Origin: Lagopus muta
Lineage: Eukaryota > Chordata > Aves > Galliformes > Phasianidae
Assembly: GCF_023343835.1 (NCBI RefSeq)
Contig: NC_064436.1
Location: 70,733,545 to 70,797,544, forward strand
Reading direction: 5' to 3'
DNA length: 64,000 bases
The translations under genes and the position numbers were made by a program. Positions 24,706-40,496 of this stretch are shown here, one piece after another (position 1 is the first letter of the stretch; every line of letters begins with the position of its first letter). The notes under the pieces were generated by a model, which made no database searches, was not told the DNA's origin, and worked only from the letters and a program-made list of their open reading frames with translations.

Positions 24706-25904
24706 GAGAAGCAGTGGCTTCATGTGCTGCACAGCCCAAGGGAGCTGGAGGAATGGAAAGGTGCAACAGGCTTATTGCAAAGGGGGCATTGATCGTGTCT
24801 GTATGGAAACCAGAGCCCCCTTTGGTGCCCGCTCCAGCAATGCATCCCCAGGAACCAGGCTGAGGGGTGCAGAACTGCAGGGGACGAGTCCTGGTGTGGG
24901 TGGAGGTGCCGACTGCCCCCTTTTCCAGACCCAATGGCCGTCAGGAGGGCTGAGCTTCTGCTCTCTGTGTTGCTTTCTGAGCTTAATCTCAATGAACGCC
25001 CTTCAGGTGCGCCCCTGTCCTGGTGTAGGGTGCTGGCTTTGCCTTCCAGGGCAGCACCGTGTGCCTCTGACTCCCGTTCCCCCCCCCCCCCCCGGTCGCA
25101 CGATCCGTGTTTAACGAAGAGAAAATCCACACCACGAACGGACTGAAGGCCACCGAGCGCCGTTTGCTGAGTTAGGATTCCCGTTCCGCTGTGCTGACGA
25201 GCGCTCATTTAATGCCGCACGCATTTCTTTAGCAGCCTTTCCCTTTCCGATGGACTCGTGCTTTCTTTCGCTGCAGTTCCCGCTGTTCGCACCGGATCGC
25301 TGCGGCATCGCCCGAAGCCTTTTCATTCCTTCCTCACCCCGCGCAGGACGTGAGAGGGCTCTGCTGTGGATGCAGACGGCGGCGCCTGCAGTAATGAGGG
25401 GGGGAGGAGGAGGGTCCCGTGCCCAGGGAAATAAAGAATCGCCTGGGGCAACGCAAAGGATTTGGGGAGAAGCTCCCAATCCTGGTGCCGTGGGGTCAAT
25501 TTCACCTGCGGTCCAATGAGCGCCAATGCCAGCCTCGGTGCTGAGCGCAGCCCGAGCCTCAGCGCGTCCCCCGTCTCCAGCAATGGCCGCGGGCCTGAAC
25601 CATAGGGGGGCTGTGGGGGGCGGCGGGGCATCAGGGGCCGATCGAGAGCTCGCACAGCGACGATGCGGGCCGGGCTCCTTTCGACGCCTTGTAATCGCGC
25701 CGTCGCCGCTGCCCCGCGCCATCCCCGTCGCCGCGGTGCCACGCGGTCCCCCCGCTCCGCGCCCACGGCGCCGCCCCTGCCGGGACCCCCATACATGACC
25801 CCCCCTCCTCGATCCCCCCCCATTCCGCCGTACATGAGCCGAACCGGGCGCGTTCTGCTCAGTGACTCGGCCGGCCGTCACAGAGGGCCGCGCCCGCGGG
25901 CGCC

Positions 25905-25910
25905 TATAAA
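25905..25910 (+). promoter_or_regulatory. TATA box of right protamine gene
   Basis: TATAAA 81 bases before the start codon, with the same CRE-like CCGTCACAG (25876-25884) and GTGACTCGG (25862-25870) upstream as in the left copy. Confidence 0.8.
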
Positions 25911-25990
25911 AGCGGCTCGGGGCGCGGAGCGGCACTTCCCGGTGCCGCCCGGCTCGGCTCCGCCGCGGCGCCGTCCCACCGCAGCCCGGC

Positions 25991-26173
25991 ATGGCCCGCT
26001 ACCGGCGCAGCAGGACCCGCAGCAGCAGCCCCCGCCGCCGCCGCCGCCGCCGCCGCCGCTCCGGCAGCCGCCGCAGCTCCCGACGCCGCCGCTACGGGAG
26101 CGCCCGGCGCTCCGCCCGCTCCGTGGGGAGACGGCGCCGCCGCTACGGGAGCCGCCGCCGCCGCCGCTACTGA
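25991..26173 (+). CDS. Protamine (galline-type), right copy
   Basis: A 60-residue, intronless frame, identical to the left copy except that the C-terminal Arg run is two residues shorter (YGSRRRRRY). A 16-base direct duplication spans the stop codon, so a second CTACTGA follows 16 bases later. TATA box at 25905-25910 and AATAAA at 26241-26246 are retained, so it should be expressed. Its orientation is opposite to the left copy: the promoters of the two genes face each other across the spacer. Confidence 0.95.
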   Translation: MARYRRSRTRSSSPRRRRRRRRRSGSRRSSRRRRYGSARRSARSVGRRRRRYGSRRRRRY

Positions 26174-26240
26174 GAGCCGCCGCTACTGAGAGCCGCCGCC
26201 ACGCCGCGCCCGACCCGCGGCCCCGCGCTGCCGCTCCGCC

Positions 26241-26246
26241 AATAAA
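26241..26246 (+). terminator. Poly(A) signal of right protamine gene
   Basis: Canonical AATAAA 67 bases after the stop codon; the counterpart of 17868-17873 on the left. Confidence 0.85.
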
Positions 26247-26259
26247 GTGCCGTGGCACC

Positions 26260-27060
26260 GGGCGCGCGTGTCCGTGCTTCTGTCTGCGGTCCGGGGGGTC
26301 CGGCGTGTCCCTTCGGGCCGTTGGTGTCCCCTGTGCCACTGGTGTCCCGTGGTGCCCGTTGGTGTCCCGTATCCCATGGTGTCCCCGTGTGCCATTGTGC
26401 CCCAGCTGTTCCGTGGTGTCCATCCGTGTCCCCTGGCTCCGTGTCCCACTGGTGCCCCGTGTCCAGCAGTCCCATGTCCCGGGGTGTCCCTGTGAGCCAG
26501 CTGTGTGCGTCCAGCTGTGTCCTTCAGGCCATCAGTCCGTGTCCAGCCGTGTCCCCTGTCCATTGGTGTCCCATTGGTGTCCCATTGGTGTCCCATTGGT
26601 GTCCACGTGTGCCATTGTGCTCCAGCTGTGCACGTTCCATGGTGCCCATCTGTGTCCCCTGGTCCGTGTCCCATTGGTGTCCCATGTCCCATGGTGTCCA
26701 TGTGTGCCTTTCTATGCTGGCTGAGCCCATTCCATGCTGTCCATCCGTGTCCCCTTGGTCCGTGTCCCCTGGTTCCCTATGTCCCACGGTGTCCACACCC
26801 CACTGATGTCCCTTATCACTGTGCACCATCCATGTGTGCCCCGTGGTGTCCATCCATGTGCAATGGCTCCGTGTCCCATGCTGTCCACGTCCATCTCTCT
26901 CACATCCCAGGCTGTTGCTGCACACCGGCTGCGTGCGTCCCATGGTGTCCAGCTGTGTCCCTTCAGCCCACGTCCCACGGTGCCCCAGGTCCCGCAGTGT
27001 CCTTGTCCCACAGTGCCTGTGTTCCATGGTGCCACCGTGCAGGTGTCCCACTGGTGGAAA
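26260..27060. repeat. GTGTCC minisatellite 3' of right protamine gene
   Basis: Reverse-complement counterpart of the left GGACAC repeat up to about 26795, then a more diverged continuation (CCATGGTGTCCATCCATGTG-like units) not shared with the left side. Unique GC-rich DNA without a visible gene follows to about 27630. Confidence 0.85.
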
Positions 27061-27631
27061 AGCACCCACGGCATCCACCCGTGTCCCGCTTCCACGTCCC
27101 CGTGGCGTCGGTGCCACCCGCCGTGTGTTTGCCATGCAGTGCAACCACAGCGTGCATCCCAGCGCTGTGTGCTGCCACATCCAAACCCAGCAGCCACTCA
27201 CCCAGTGCCCACACGTGGAGTTTCCCCACATCCCAGCCCCGCTCCCCCGGGCTCCCCCTTCGGATCTCCCTTTCAGGACCCCAAAGGGCTGCGGGTCCCC
27301 GGGGCATTTGGGGCCGTGCCACGGATGAGGATGGAGCAGCACCGGAGCGGCGCAGCTGAGGGTGGCGCGGCTGCAGGGGCAGAGCGGCTGCACCCACCCG
27401 CACCGTTCTGGGGCTGCTTCCTGCCCCGTGTCCCCGCCCATCCCTACGTCCCAGCCTGTCCCCACCCGTGGTCAGGACCCCGCTCCCGTCCCCATCCCTG
27501 TGCCGGGTGCCCGGGTTCGCAGGGGCGCGCAGCGTGCATCAGGGGCGGCCCTTCCCCACCCCGCAGCCACCAGCACGCAGCACAGACGGGCACGGATCTC
27601 TATTGCTCGGCGAGCGGCGCTGCAGCCGCCC

Positions 27632-27781
27632 TCACATCCCGATGGGCTCCTCGAAGAGGAAGATGAGGGGCAGGAGCAGCAGCAGGTAGAAGAAGAAGAC
27701 GTTGGCGTGGGACAGGTGATAGGCCAGGACGACGCACGCCAGCACCTCCAGCAGCACCTCACTCGCGTGGTTCAGCTCCAT
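27632..27781 (-). CDS. Small membrane protein, 49 residues, function unknown
   Basis: The frame starts MELNHASEVLLEVLACVV and ends YLLLLLPLIFLFEEPIGM, with stop TGA at 27634-27632. Residues about 27-43 form one clear membrane helix (VFFFYLLLLLPLIFLF), preceded by a second, more amphipathic hydrophobic stretch (8-22) and an HLSHAN turn. Gene structure supports it: an acceptor CCCCGCAG (ending 27796) lies 14 bases before the ATG, and a donor GCG/GTGAGTGCC lies at 27904/27903, giving a noncoding first exon and an intron of about 107 nt. Inverted CCAAT boxes (ATTGG) lie in or near that exon. A weak AATAGA follows the stop. An upstream in-frame ATG at 27829 is in the intron and is rejected. No named family is recognised. 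Composition differs sharply from the surrounding low-complexity frames, which argues for selection. Confidence 0.6.
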   Translation of the reverse strand: MELNHASEVLLEVLACVVLAYHLSHANVFFFYLLLLLPLIFLFEEPIGM

Positions 27782-28099
27782 GGTCCTCGTGGGTCCTGCG
27801 GGGATACGGGCCTGTAGGGCATCGCCCACAGCGCTGGTCGGGAGCTGCTCCTGGGGCTCCGACGCCCCCCCGGCACCACAGACCCGCTGGGGCCGGCACT
27901 CACCGCGCTCTGCTCCAATCAGGGCCCCGGCACCAATCCCGTCCCCGGCCGCATCCCTTTCAGCTCAGCGCCCTGACGGGACAAAGCGGGGGCCGATGTC
28001 ACAACGGGGCCGTGCGGGGCGAGCCGCTCCCTGGGAAGGGGCGGCCACGGGGCCTGGATTTCTCGGGACCGGGCTCGCAGCGGGACCCCACGGCTGCGG

Positions 28100-29040
28100 T
28101 CACCTCATGTTAGGACGGCACTTGTGGGGACAGGGGAGGAGCCGCTCAGTCACCGCATAGGATCCTCCGTGGCACCGCCGGCGGTTTGGGCACGAGCCCC
28201 GCGGCCAGCAGGGGCTGCCGAAGTGTTTGCCTTGGCTGGCAGCCCTGAGCTCGGCTGTGGGCTCAGCTCCCAGCTGGGCAGTGCGGGCAGCGGGGACAGC
28301 GAGGGCAGCGGGGACAGGAAGGGCAGCGGGGGCAGCGGGGGCAGCGGGGGCAGCATGCCAGGACACAGGGCACAGCGCACAGGGCACAGCGCACAGGGTG
28401 ATGATGGATGGCGCGTGGCTCCCGGCCATTCCCACACGGAGCTCACTTATGGGGCTCCCCACAGGCACCGGGGCTCCGCAGGGTCTCACCAGCCCCGTGG
28501 GAGCGGCAGACCCCCCCCAGGATCGCTGCCACCTGCGGGTCTGGGACGCGCCATCGGCTCCGACCCACAGCCAAGGTCGGGGCTCGGCCCCGCTCGGGGT
28601 CCCGGCGCCTTTAAGGGCCCAGGCTGGCAGCCGGCGGCGGTGCGGATGCGGCCGCCTGACGGCGGTCCAGCGGCGTGTGGAAATCCATGAAATCCCTGCG
28701 AGCGCCGACTGGGGCGGAACGCGGCTCCGGAGCTGCGCTGCGTGCCGGGCGCTCGGCTCCGGGCCCAACGGCCGTGCCAGGACGGCGCGGAGCGATGCCA
28801 GGGCCGCAGAAACCTCGAAAGTGCCTCCACGTGGGGCTGAGTCACCGCCCTGCCGGCCCTCCGCGCAGCCCGCGGGGCGGGCGCTGCCTCCGAGTGCAGC
28901 GAGCGCTTCCTGCCATCCGGCCCAGATGGACGCGAATAAAGCTGTGCTCCCCCGTGCAGATGTTTCGCTGTTGGGAGGGGGGGGCACCCGGCGAGCCCGG
29001 CTGTGCCCGGCTTTCAGCTTGTGCTGAAGGGGGGGGTGGG
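28100..29040 (+). other. CpG-rich segment ending in a poly(A) signal
   Basis: GC-rich unique DNA with a CCTTTAAGG element near 28609 and AATAAA at 28935-28940. Open frames on both strands cross 28680-28950 but none shows a family motif. A short transcription unit is possible, not shown. Confidence 0.25.
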
Positions 29041-29079
29041 GGTGGGGGGCAGCATCAAACAGTGGGAGCAACACAGCCC

Positions 29080-29340
29080 AACATACCCCAATACATCCCG
29101 ACACAGCCCAACACATCCCAACACACCTCAATACATCCCAACACATTCCAACCCATCCCAACACAGCCCAACCCAACCCAATATATCCCAACCCACCCCA
29201 ACCCATCCCAACACACCTCAACCCATTCCAACCCATCCCAATACACCCCAACCCATTCCAACCCATCCCAATACACCCCAACCCAACCCAATACATCCCA
29301 ACCCATCCCAACCCATCCCAACCCAACCCATCCCAAATAA
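29080..29340. repeat. CCCAAC-type short tandem repeat
   Basis: About 260 bases of 5- and 10-base units (CCCAACACAT, CCCAACCCAT, CCCAATACAC). Confidence 0.92.
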
Positions 29341-29484
29341 TGTCTCTCCCTGTCAATCCAGCCCATGCCAACCCATCCCCACCTGCGCCAACCCTTTCCA
29401 GCCAACCCACCCACCCATGAGCATGGGGCTCTTGGCCACATACACGACCCCATTGCTGCTGGACACGGAGCTCCCACAGCTCTC

Positions 29485-29945
29485 ACAGAACGGCCTGGGT
29501 TGGAAGGGACCTCAAGGATCACAAAGCTCCAACCCCCATCAATGCAGGGCCACCAACCTCCATATCCAAGGCTACACCAGGCTGCCCAGGGCCCCATCCA
29601 ACCTCCAACACCTCCAGGGATGGACGGGGCATCACAGCCTCTCTGCAGCTGTTCCAGCCCCTCACCTCTCTCTCCCTAAAGAACTTCCCCTGACATCCAA
29701 CCTCATTCTGCCCTCCCTCAGCTCCCAGCCGTTTCCCCTCGTCCTGCTGCCATCTCCCCTTGCACAGAGCTGCCTCCCCTCCTGGCTGCAGGCTCCCTTC
29801 AGGCACTGCAGGCTGCACTTTGCTCACCCCGCAGCTTCTCTTTTCTGAGCCCAGCTCCCTCAGCCTGGCTTTGTGATCGATGCTGCAGCCCCAATCATCC
29901 CTGTGGCTCCTCTGCTCCCCCTCCAGCAGCTCTCCTGGCCACCAA
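29485..29945 (-). mobile_element. CR1 LINE fragment, 3' end, - strand
   Basis: Reverse complement of the CR1 3' end: starts at GGGTTGGAAGGGACCTCAAG and continues with CAGGCTGCCCAGGGCCCCAT, CACAGCCTCTCTGCAGCTGT and TTTGTGATCGATGCTGCAGC. It closely resembles the fragments at 19905 and 57715, so the same subfamily. Confidence 0.93.
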
Positions 29946-31410
29946 AGGGTGCTGTTGGCCACGAGGCCAGCATGAGCCCAGCCCTGCCTCCCCCATCGGC
30001 CCAGCCCAGCTGCTGGAGGCTGCAACAGTCCTAATAAACCACAAGAGAAGGTCAGGCCCAGGAATGGCCTTTAGGGGTGGAAAATGAGGTCATGGGCAGA
30101 TGGCAGCAGCGCAGCAGTGGCTCCTCAGAGGATCGTGCGTGGGGGCAGGATGGGGCTGGGGATGACAGGGCTTTGGGGGGGGGGGGGGGAGCTGGGTTGG
30201 GGCAAGGGAAAACAAACGGGGCTGCAGTGAGGCGTTGCAGCAACGCTCAGCTCCCTGCACACACCGAGGGCTGGGGAAGGGTTGTGGGGAGCCCTGGGTA
30301 TCCTCTCACTCCCCCAGACCCACTTGAGGGCACAGGTAGGGGCAGTTTGTGTGCAGGCACCCACCTCAGTGCCCGGCACGTGGGCTCTGCCCCACGTAGC
30401 GCCCAATTCCCCCAGGTTCCCCTCTGCCGCGGCTCTGGGCTCCCCCGGGCACCGTGGTGCCTGGTTCTCACACTGCACCCTGGGTTTGTGCCACGGCACA
30501 CGGGGGTGGCAGCAGGGGATGCAGCCACAGCACGGCACGTCCACAGCCCCCTGGTGGCCACCAATACGGGGGGCACAGCAATGCCCCCACGCTCCAGGGC
30601 ACAACGTGGGGAGGGTCCCCCGCGCTTCCCCCGGTACCCCTCGCTGCCAGGGCCGGGTTGGGGCGGCGGGCGCTCAGGCGGAGCCGGCTGTGGGGCTCGG
30701 CTCCACGCGCGGCCTCGTGGGTGCCCGGGTTCAGCCGGCAGCACCGGCGCGGCGTGGTGAGCGGCCCGTGCTCGGCCGTGGGGCCGGGGCGAGGGGGCTC
30801 GGGGTCTCCGAGTGCAGAGCTGGAGCGATCACCCCGCAGCCGGGGAGGCGACGGGAGAGCGGCGGAGGAACGGCAAAGCACCGACGGCGTCGATCCGGAG
30901 CGGGAAGGGTTGGCCCGCAGAAATGCTGTGTAATCAGAAACAGTTGTGGAAGGGCGGAACGAAACCTCGTGGAGAAAAGGAGCGGGGATGTGGGGCGCAG
31001 CTGGGGACGGGGCGGCCGCAGGAACGGGCATCGCGCTGCCCCGGCAGCCGCACGGAGCGGCGGGGTCCCGGGGAGGGGGGCGGCGGGGGCTCCATCGGCT
31101 CCCCCAGCGCCGAGCGGGCAGGGACGGGAGCAGAGCGCAGGAAAAGGGGTCCCGGGGCGGGGGTCCATCGATGCGCTCCCTGTTTCCCCCCGATCCCCGC
31201 ATTCCCGCATCGCTGCCCCCCTCGATCGCGGTCCGCCGAGCCTCCCTCGCCGCTCCGAGCCCCGCGCAGGGCCGAGTCCCGCAGAGCGCAGCGGGGTGGG
31301 GGGCGAGGAGGGGCGGAGGCGGGGACGGGGCGGGGGGGCCGCGAAGGGAGAGAGGGGAGGGCCGGGGCTGAGCGCTGAGCTGCGCTCCGTTCGTCCCGTC
31401 CCGTCCCGCC
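29946..31410. other. CPXM1 upstream region and CpG-rich promoter
   Basis: About 1.4 kb from the CR1 to the CPXM1 start codon. It is increasingly CpG-rich from 30650, without a TATA box, as expected for a CpG-island promoter. A run of about 16 G lies near 30175. No other gene is supported; the many open frames reflect GC content. Confidence 0.5.
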
Positions 31411-37407
<5,997 letters not shown>

Positions 37408-37439
37408 GCCGCCCGCAGCGGGCATCGAACCCGCGGCCC

Positions 37440-37727
37440 CGCGCTCCCTCGGGCCCCGCCCCTCCGCGCGACACGCCTCCCATTGGCCCCGCCCTCTTCC
37501 TGACGGCCAACGGCGGCTCCGACCGCGCGGGCCCCGCCCCTCCCCCTGCCCTCCCATTCATTCCCCGCTCACGTGACCCGCGTGCCCGCCTCCCTCGCTC
37601 CCCCGCTCGGCGCCGGTTGGCTGTTGGCGGAGGAGGGGCGTGACCGCAGGCAGAGCGGCGGCCAATGGGCAGCGGGCGCCGCAGCGCCGGGCTGGCGATG
37701 GTGGAGGGCGGAGGGCGCGGCGAGGCG
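37440..37727 (+). promoter_or_regulatory. CpG promoter and probable noncoding exon 1 of NAT8-like gene A
   Basis: A CpG-dense stretch with CCAAT boxes in both orientations (CCCATTGGCC near 37478, GGCCAATGGG near 37660) and a CACGTG E-box near 37570. The donor GAGGCG/GTGAGC at 37727/37728 could splice to the acceptor CGCCGCAG ending 38353, 11 bases before the NAT8-like ATG. The ATG inside this exon (37699) is out of frame with the acetyltransferase, so the exon is 5'UTR. CPXM1 ends only about 250 bases upstream. Confidence 0.55.
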
Positions 37728-37729
37728 GT

Positions 37730-38350
37730 GAGCGGGGGGATCGGGGGCACGCGGGGGCGTGGGGTCCGCACGTGGGTGGGAGGACGGGGGGGGGGGGGCA
37801 GGGCTCGGGGGCGCCCAGGGCCGGACCGTGGGCGTCGGGAGGTGTGGGGGGCACTGAGGGGTCGGGGCTCCTCAGGGCGCCGGGGCTGCGTGGAGCGTGG
37901 GGGGCGGTTGGGGTGAGTGGGGCACAGGGGGCTCCATAGGGGCACGGTGGGGGCTCTGCGGGGTTGTGGGGCTCCGTGGGGCACAGGGGGCTCCATGGGG
38001 TGTGAGGGTTTAATAGGGCATGGGGACTCCAGAGGGGGAGTGGAGAGGCTCCGTAGTGGGCTCAGTAGTGTGGGGGGTTCCATAAGGTGAGGGGCTCCGT
38101 AGGTCGTGGGGGCTTTCTGGGTGTGTAGGGGGCATGAGGGGCTCTATGGGGCACGGGGGCTGTATGGGTCATGGGGGCTCCGTGGGGCACGAGGGTCTCC
38201 ATGGGACACGGGGGCTCCTTGGGCTGGGCAGTGCTGGCACTCCTCCCAGCCCACAGTAAGCCGTGCCCTCGCCCCACGGTCACTCAGCATCCGCCCTGCC
38301 GCACACCACGGGATGGGGGGTCGGGGGGGGGGGTCTGACGTCTCCCGCCG
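37730..38350. other. Intron upstream of NAT8-like gene A
   Basis: G-rich intron with degenerate repeats of GGGGCTCCATAGGGG and GGGCACGGGGGCT type around 37930-38220. No coding content is seen. Confidence 0.6.
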
Positions 38351-38364
38351 CAGGGCAGCGCAGC

Positions 38365-39021
38365 ATGGCGGGGTTCCGGATCCGGCCGTACCGCGACGAG
38401 GACTACGAGGCGGCGCGGGAGGTTTTCGCCACCGCCATGAGCGAATACGCGCCGGCGCTGTGCCTGCACGTCCTGCGGCAGCCCTGGGTGCTGCTGGTGC
38501 TGGGCTGCGTCTTCTGCCTGCTGCTGGCCAGCGCCCGCTCCCTGCTGCTGCCCGTGCTGGCGCTGACGCTGCTGCTGGCGCTGGGCCGCCAGGCGTTGGG
38601 CCGCGCGTGGCGCGCCTACATCGAGCGCTGCCTGGCGGCCGACCTGAGCGACATCCGCGGCGCCTACATGGACGAACCCGGCGCCCGCTTCTGGGTGGCG
38701 GAGGCGGACGGCCGCGTGGTGGGCACGGTGGGCGTCCGGCCGGCGGGGGAGGCCGGGCTGCTGGCGCTGAAGCGGATGGCGGTGCGCAAGGATCACCGCG
38801 GCCGGGGCGTCGCGACGGCGCTGGGACGCGCGGCGTTGGGCTTCGCGCGGCAGCAGCGCGGCTGCAGGGCCGTGGTGCTCAACACCATCATGCTGCAGCA
38901 CGAGGCGAGAGCCCTCTACGAACGCCTGGGGTTCCGCCGGCAGAGCCGCTACGTCCTGCCCACCGCCTACGGCCGCCTGGCCAACTGCACCGTCACCACC
39001 TACCGCTATGAGCTGCCCTGA
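38365..39021 (+). CDS. NAT8-family N-acetyltransferase, gene A
   Basis: Single-exon frame of 218 residues beginning MAGFRIRPYRDEDYEAAREV and ending TTYRYELP. The N-terminal RIRPYRDEDY block, a long hydrophobic membrane segment (about residues 33-72), and a GNAT domain with the acetyl-CoA loop RKDHRGRGVATALG and ALYERLGFRR identify the NAT8/camello family. These ER and Golgi membrane enzymes acetylate cysteine conjugates (NAT8) or lysines in the ER lumen (NAT8/NAT8B). The start follows an acceptor by 11 bases and matches gene B. A probable ATTAAA signal is at 39535-39540. It is the first member of a cluster that continues to 47.4 kb; gene B is about half identical by eye. NAT8 genes are expanded in tandem in many vertebrates, so I give no orthologue name. 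Confidence 0.92.
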   Translation: MAGFRIRPYRDEDYEAAREVFATAMSEYAPALCLHVLRQPWVLLVLGCVFCLLLASARSLLLPVLALTLLLALGRQALGRAWRAYIERCLAADLSDIRGAYMDEPGARFWVAEADGRVVGTVGVRPAGEAGLLALKRMAVRKDHRGRGVATALGRAALGFARQQRGCRAVVLNTIMLQHEARALYERLGFRRQSRYVLPTAYGRLANCTVTTYRYELP

Positions 39022-39600
39022 GCTGCTGCCGGAGCGGCGCCGTGGCGAGGAGGAGCTCCGTGCCCAAAAAGCGCCGGGGGTGCTTCGCGGGGATGCGGGG
39101 ACGGCCGTGCCGTGCGGCTGACGCTGCCCAGCGGGGGCCTTCATCCCGCGTGGCTGAGCCGTGCTGGTGACGCCCCTGGGACGCGGGGATCCCTGTGCCG
39201 TGAGGATGAGCCGTGTGAACGGAGCCCGGCGGGGATCCTCGTCCCGTTTGGCTGAGCCATACGAACTGCCCATGGGATCCTCAAGCCGTGTGGACGGTGC
39301 CCCGTGATCCTCATAGCGCGGCTGAGTCATGCTGGCTGGCAATGCCCCGTGGGGGAGCGGGGACCCTCGTGGTGCCAGGCTGGGGCCGTGCCCCCCTCCC
39401 CACCCCCAGCCCCACTGCTCCCTGGGGAACCACGACACCACCGCGCCCCCAGCTGAGCGGGGACCCAAACAGGGACCCCCGGCCGTGTCCCCTCGACGTG
39501 CGGATTCGCGCCTGCCCCCCTTAACGCTGCAGTAATTAAAGAGCATCGGAGCGCTGCCCGCCGGATCGCAGTGTGTGCCTACCCCCCCCACCCCCCGCAC
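39022..39600 (+). other. 3' flank of NAT8-like gene A
   Basis: Contains repeated GGATCCTC and GGCTGAGCCGTG phrases of about 60-70 bp spacing, then ATTAAA at 39535-39540. Diverged copies of this tail occur at about 42030-42570 and 45135-45665, which shows that it belonged to the ancestral duplication unit. Confidence 0.65.
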
Positions 39601-39650
39601 ACGACTCCCACCCCCAGCTCCATTGGGCAGTGACGGCCTTTGCTCGTGGG

Positions 39651-40455
39651 TTTAAAGGTGCTGAGCCCTGTTACGCACGGCGGCCCCGCAGCTCAGCACT
39701 CCCGCAGCTGGGCAAAGCCTCCGGGGGGGCGGACGTGGGGCTGGGGGCTCGCAGCTCCCCGTGGGTTGAATTCCTCCCGCCGCCGAGCATCGCTCGCCGC
39801 TGCCCGGCCCTGCGCACCGGTAAGGGAAGCGGAGGGGTGCGGGATCCGGCGGCGGAGCGGCTGCTGGAGGGGGGAAGGGAAAGGAGAGCGGGGGGCGGTG
39901 CGGGACGGCGCTCGGGCTGCGCGGAGCCACGCACACGTCGTGCGGGGCGCACCGGGGGGCGGCGGAGCTGAGGGAAGCCCGGGTCCGGCTGCGGGGTCTC
40001 CGGTAGGGCAGCGCTGGGCCCCGGCGGGACCCCGGGGCTGCGGCATCCCCGGGCTCGGCCCCGTCGGCGGCTCCCGACCTCGGCACGGGCTCTGAATGCC
40101 GGGCGCTGAAGCGGCTCGGCCCCCCCGCGAGCGCGGGCACAAAGCCCAGCAGTTCCTCGTTGCTTGCAGCGCGTGCTGCCTCTCCCGTGCCCCTTTGCCC
40201 CCGTTGCAATCCTTCGGTGCCCGCTTCCCTCCCCGTGCCCCTTTGCCCCCGCCGTCACCGCCAGCTCCTGTCTGGGCAGCGCTGCTTCCCCCCTCGTCCC
40301 ACCCTGCAGCCCTCAGGGCTTTGGGCACCCCGGGCCCTGCTGCCTCCTCCCGTCTCTGTTCTCCAGCCTCATCTGCTTCTATCTCATCCATTACCGCCTC
40401 GAGCTGCCCGGCTGCCCATAGGGCCTTCCCTGTTCCTTTAGCGCTGAGAAATAAA
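39651..40455 (+). pseudogene. Truncated NAT8-like copy 1 (exon 1 plus last 18 codons)
   Basis: Retains the TTTAAAGG promoter element (39651), noncoding exon 1 with donor CACCG/GTAAGG (39819/39820), intron sequence, then only the end of the coding region: LICFYLIHYRLELPGCP and TAG at 40419-40421, compared with LISFQIFYYRLELPGRP in gene B. AATAAA follows at 40450-40455. About 1 kb, including nearly the whole GNAT domain, is deleted. By chance the deletion leaves an acceptor-like TGTTCTCCAG directly before the remnant, so a short spliced noncoding RNA could still be made. Confidence 0.85.
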
Positions 40456-40496
40456 CAGAGACCATGGGAAGGGTGTGATGAGTGTGCCATGGATGT

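Larger units (their letters stand above)
25068..26795. repeat. Right arm of the inverted duplication containing a protamine gene
   Basis: Reverse-complement partner of 17318-19042. The inner edge is a poly-C run at 25080-25094, the counterpart of the poly-G run in the left arm. The outer edge fades after the block TCCCACGGTGTCCACACCCC. The spacer between the arms is about 6.0 kb. Confidence 0.92.

Noticed and set aside
28675-29340. 221-codon basic frame beginning MKSLRAPTGAERG
   Set aside because: Runs into the CCCAAC repeat without a stop before it, and the internal AATAAA argues against it. No recognisable domain.
37410-37445. T-arm-like GGGTTCGATGCCCG on the minus strand, a possible tRNA
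   Set aside because: No D arm, anticodon arm or acceptor stem could be fitted around it.
37699-37727. Coding start in the exon upstream of NAT8-like gene A
   Set aside because: Splicing to the acceptor at 38353 puts this ATG out of frame with the acetyltransferase.
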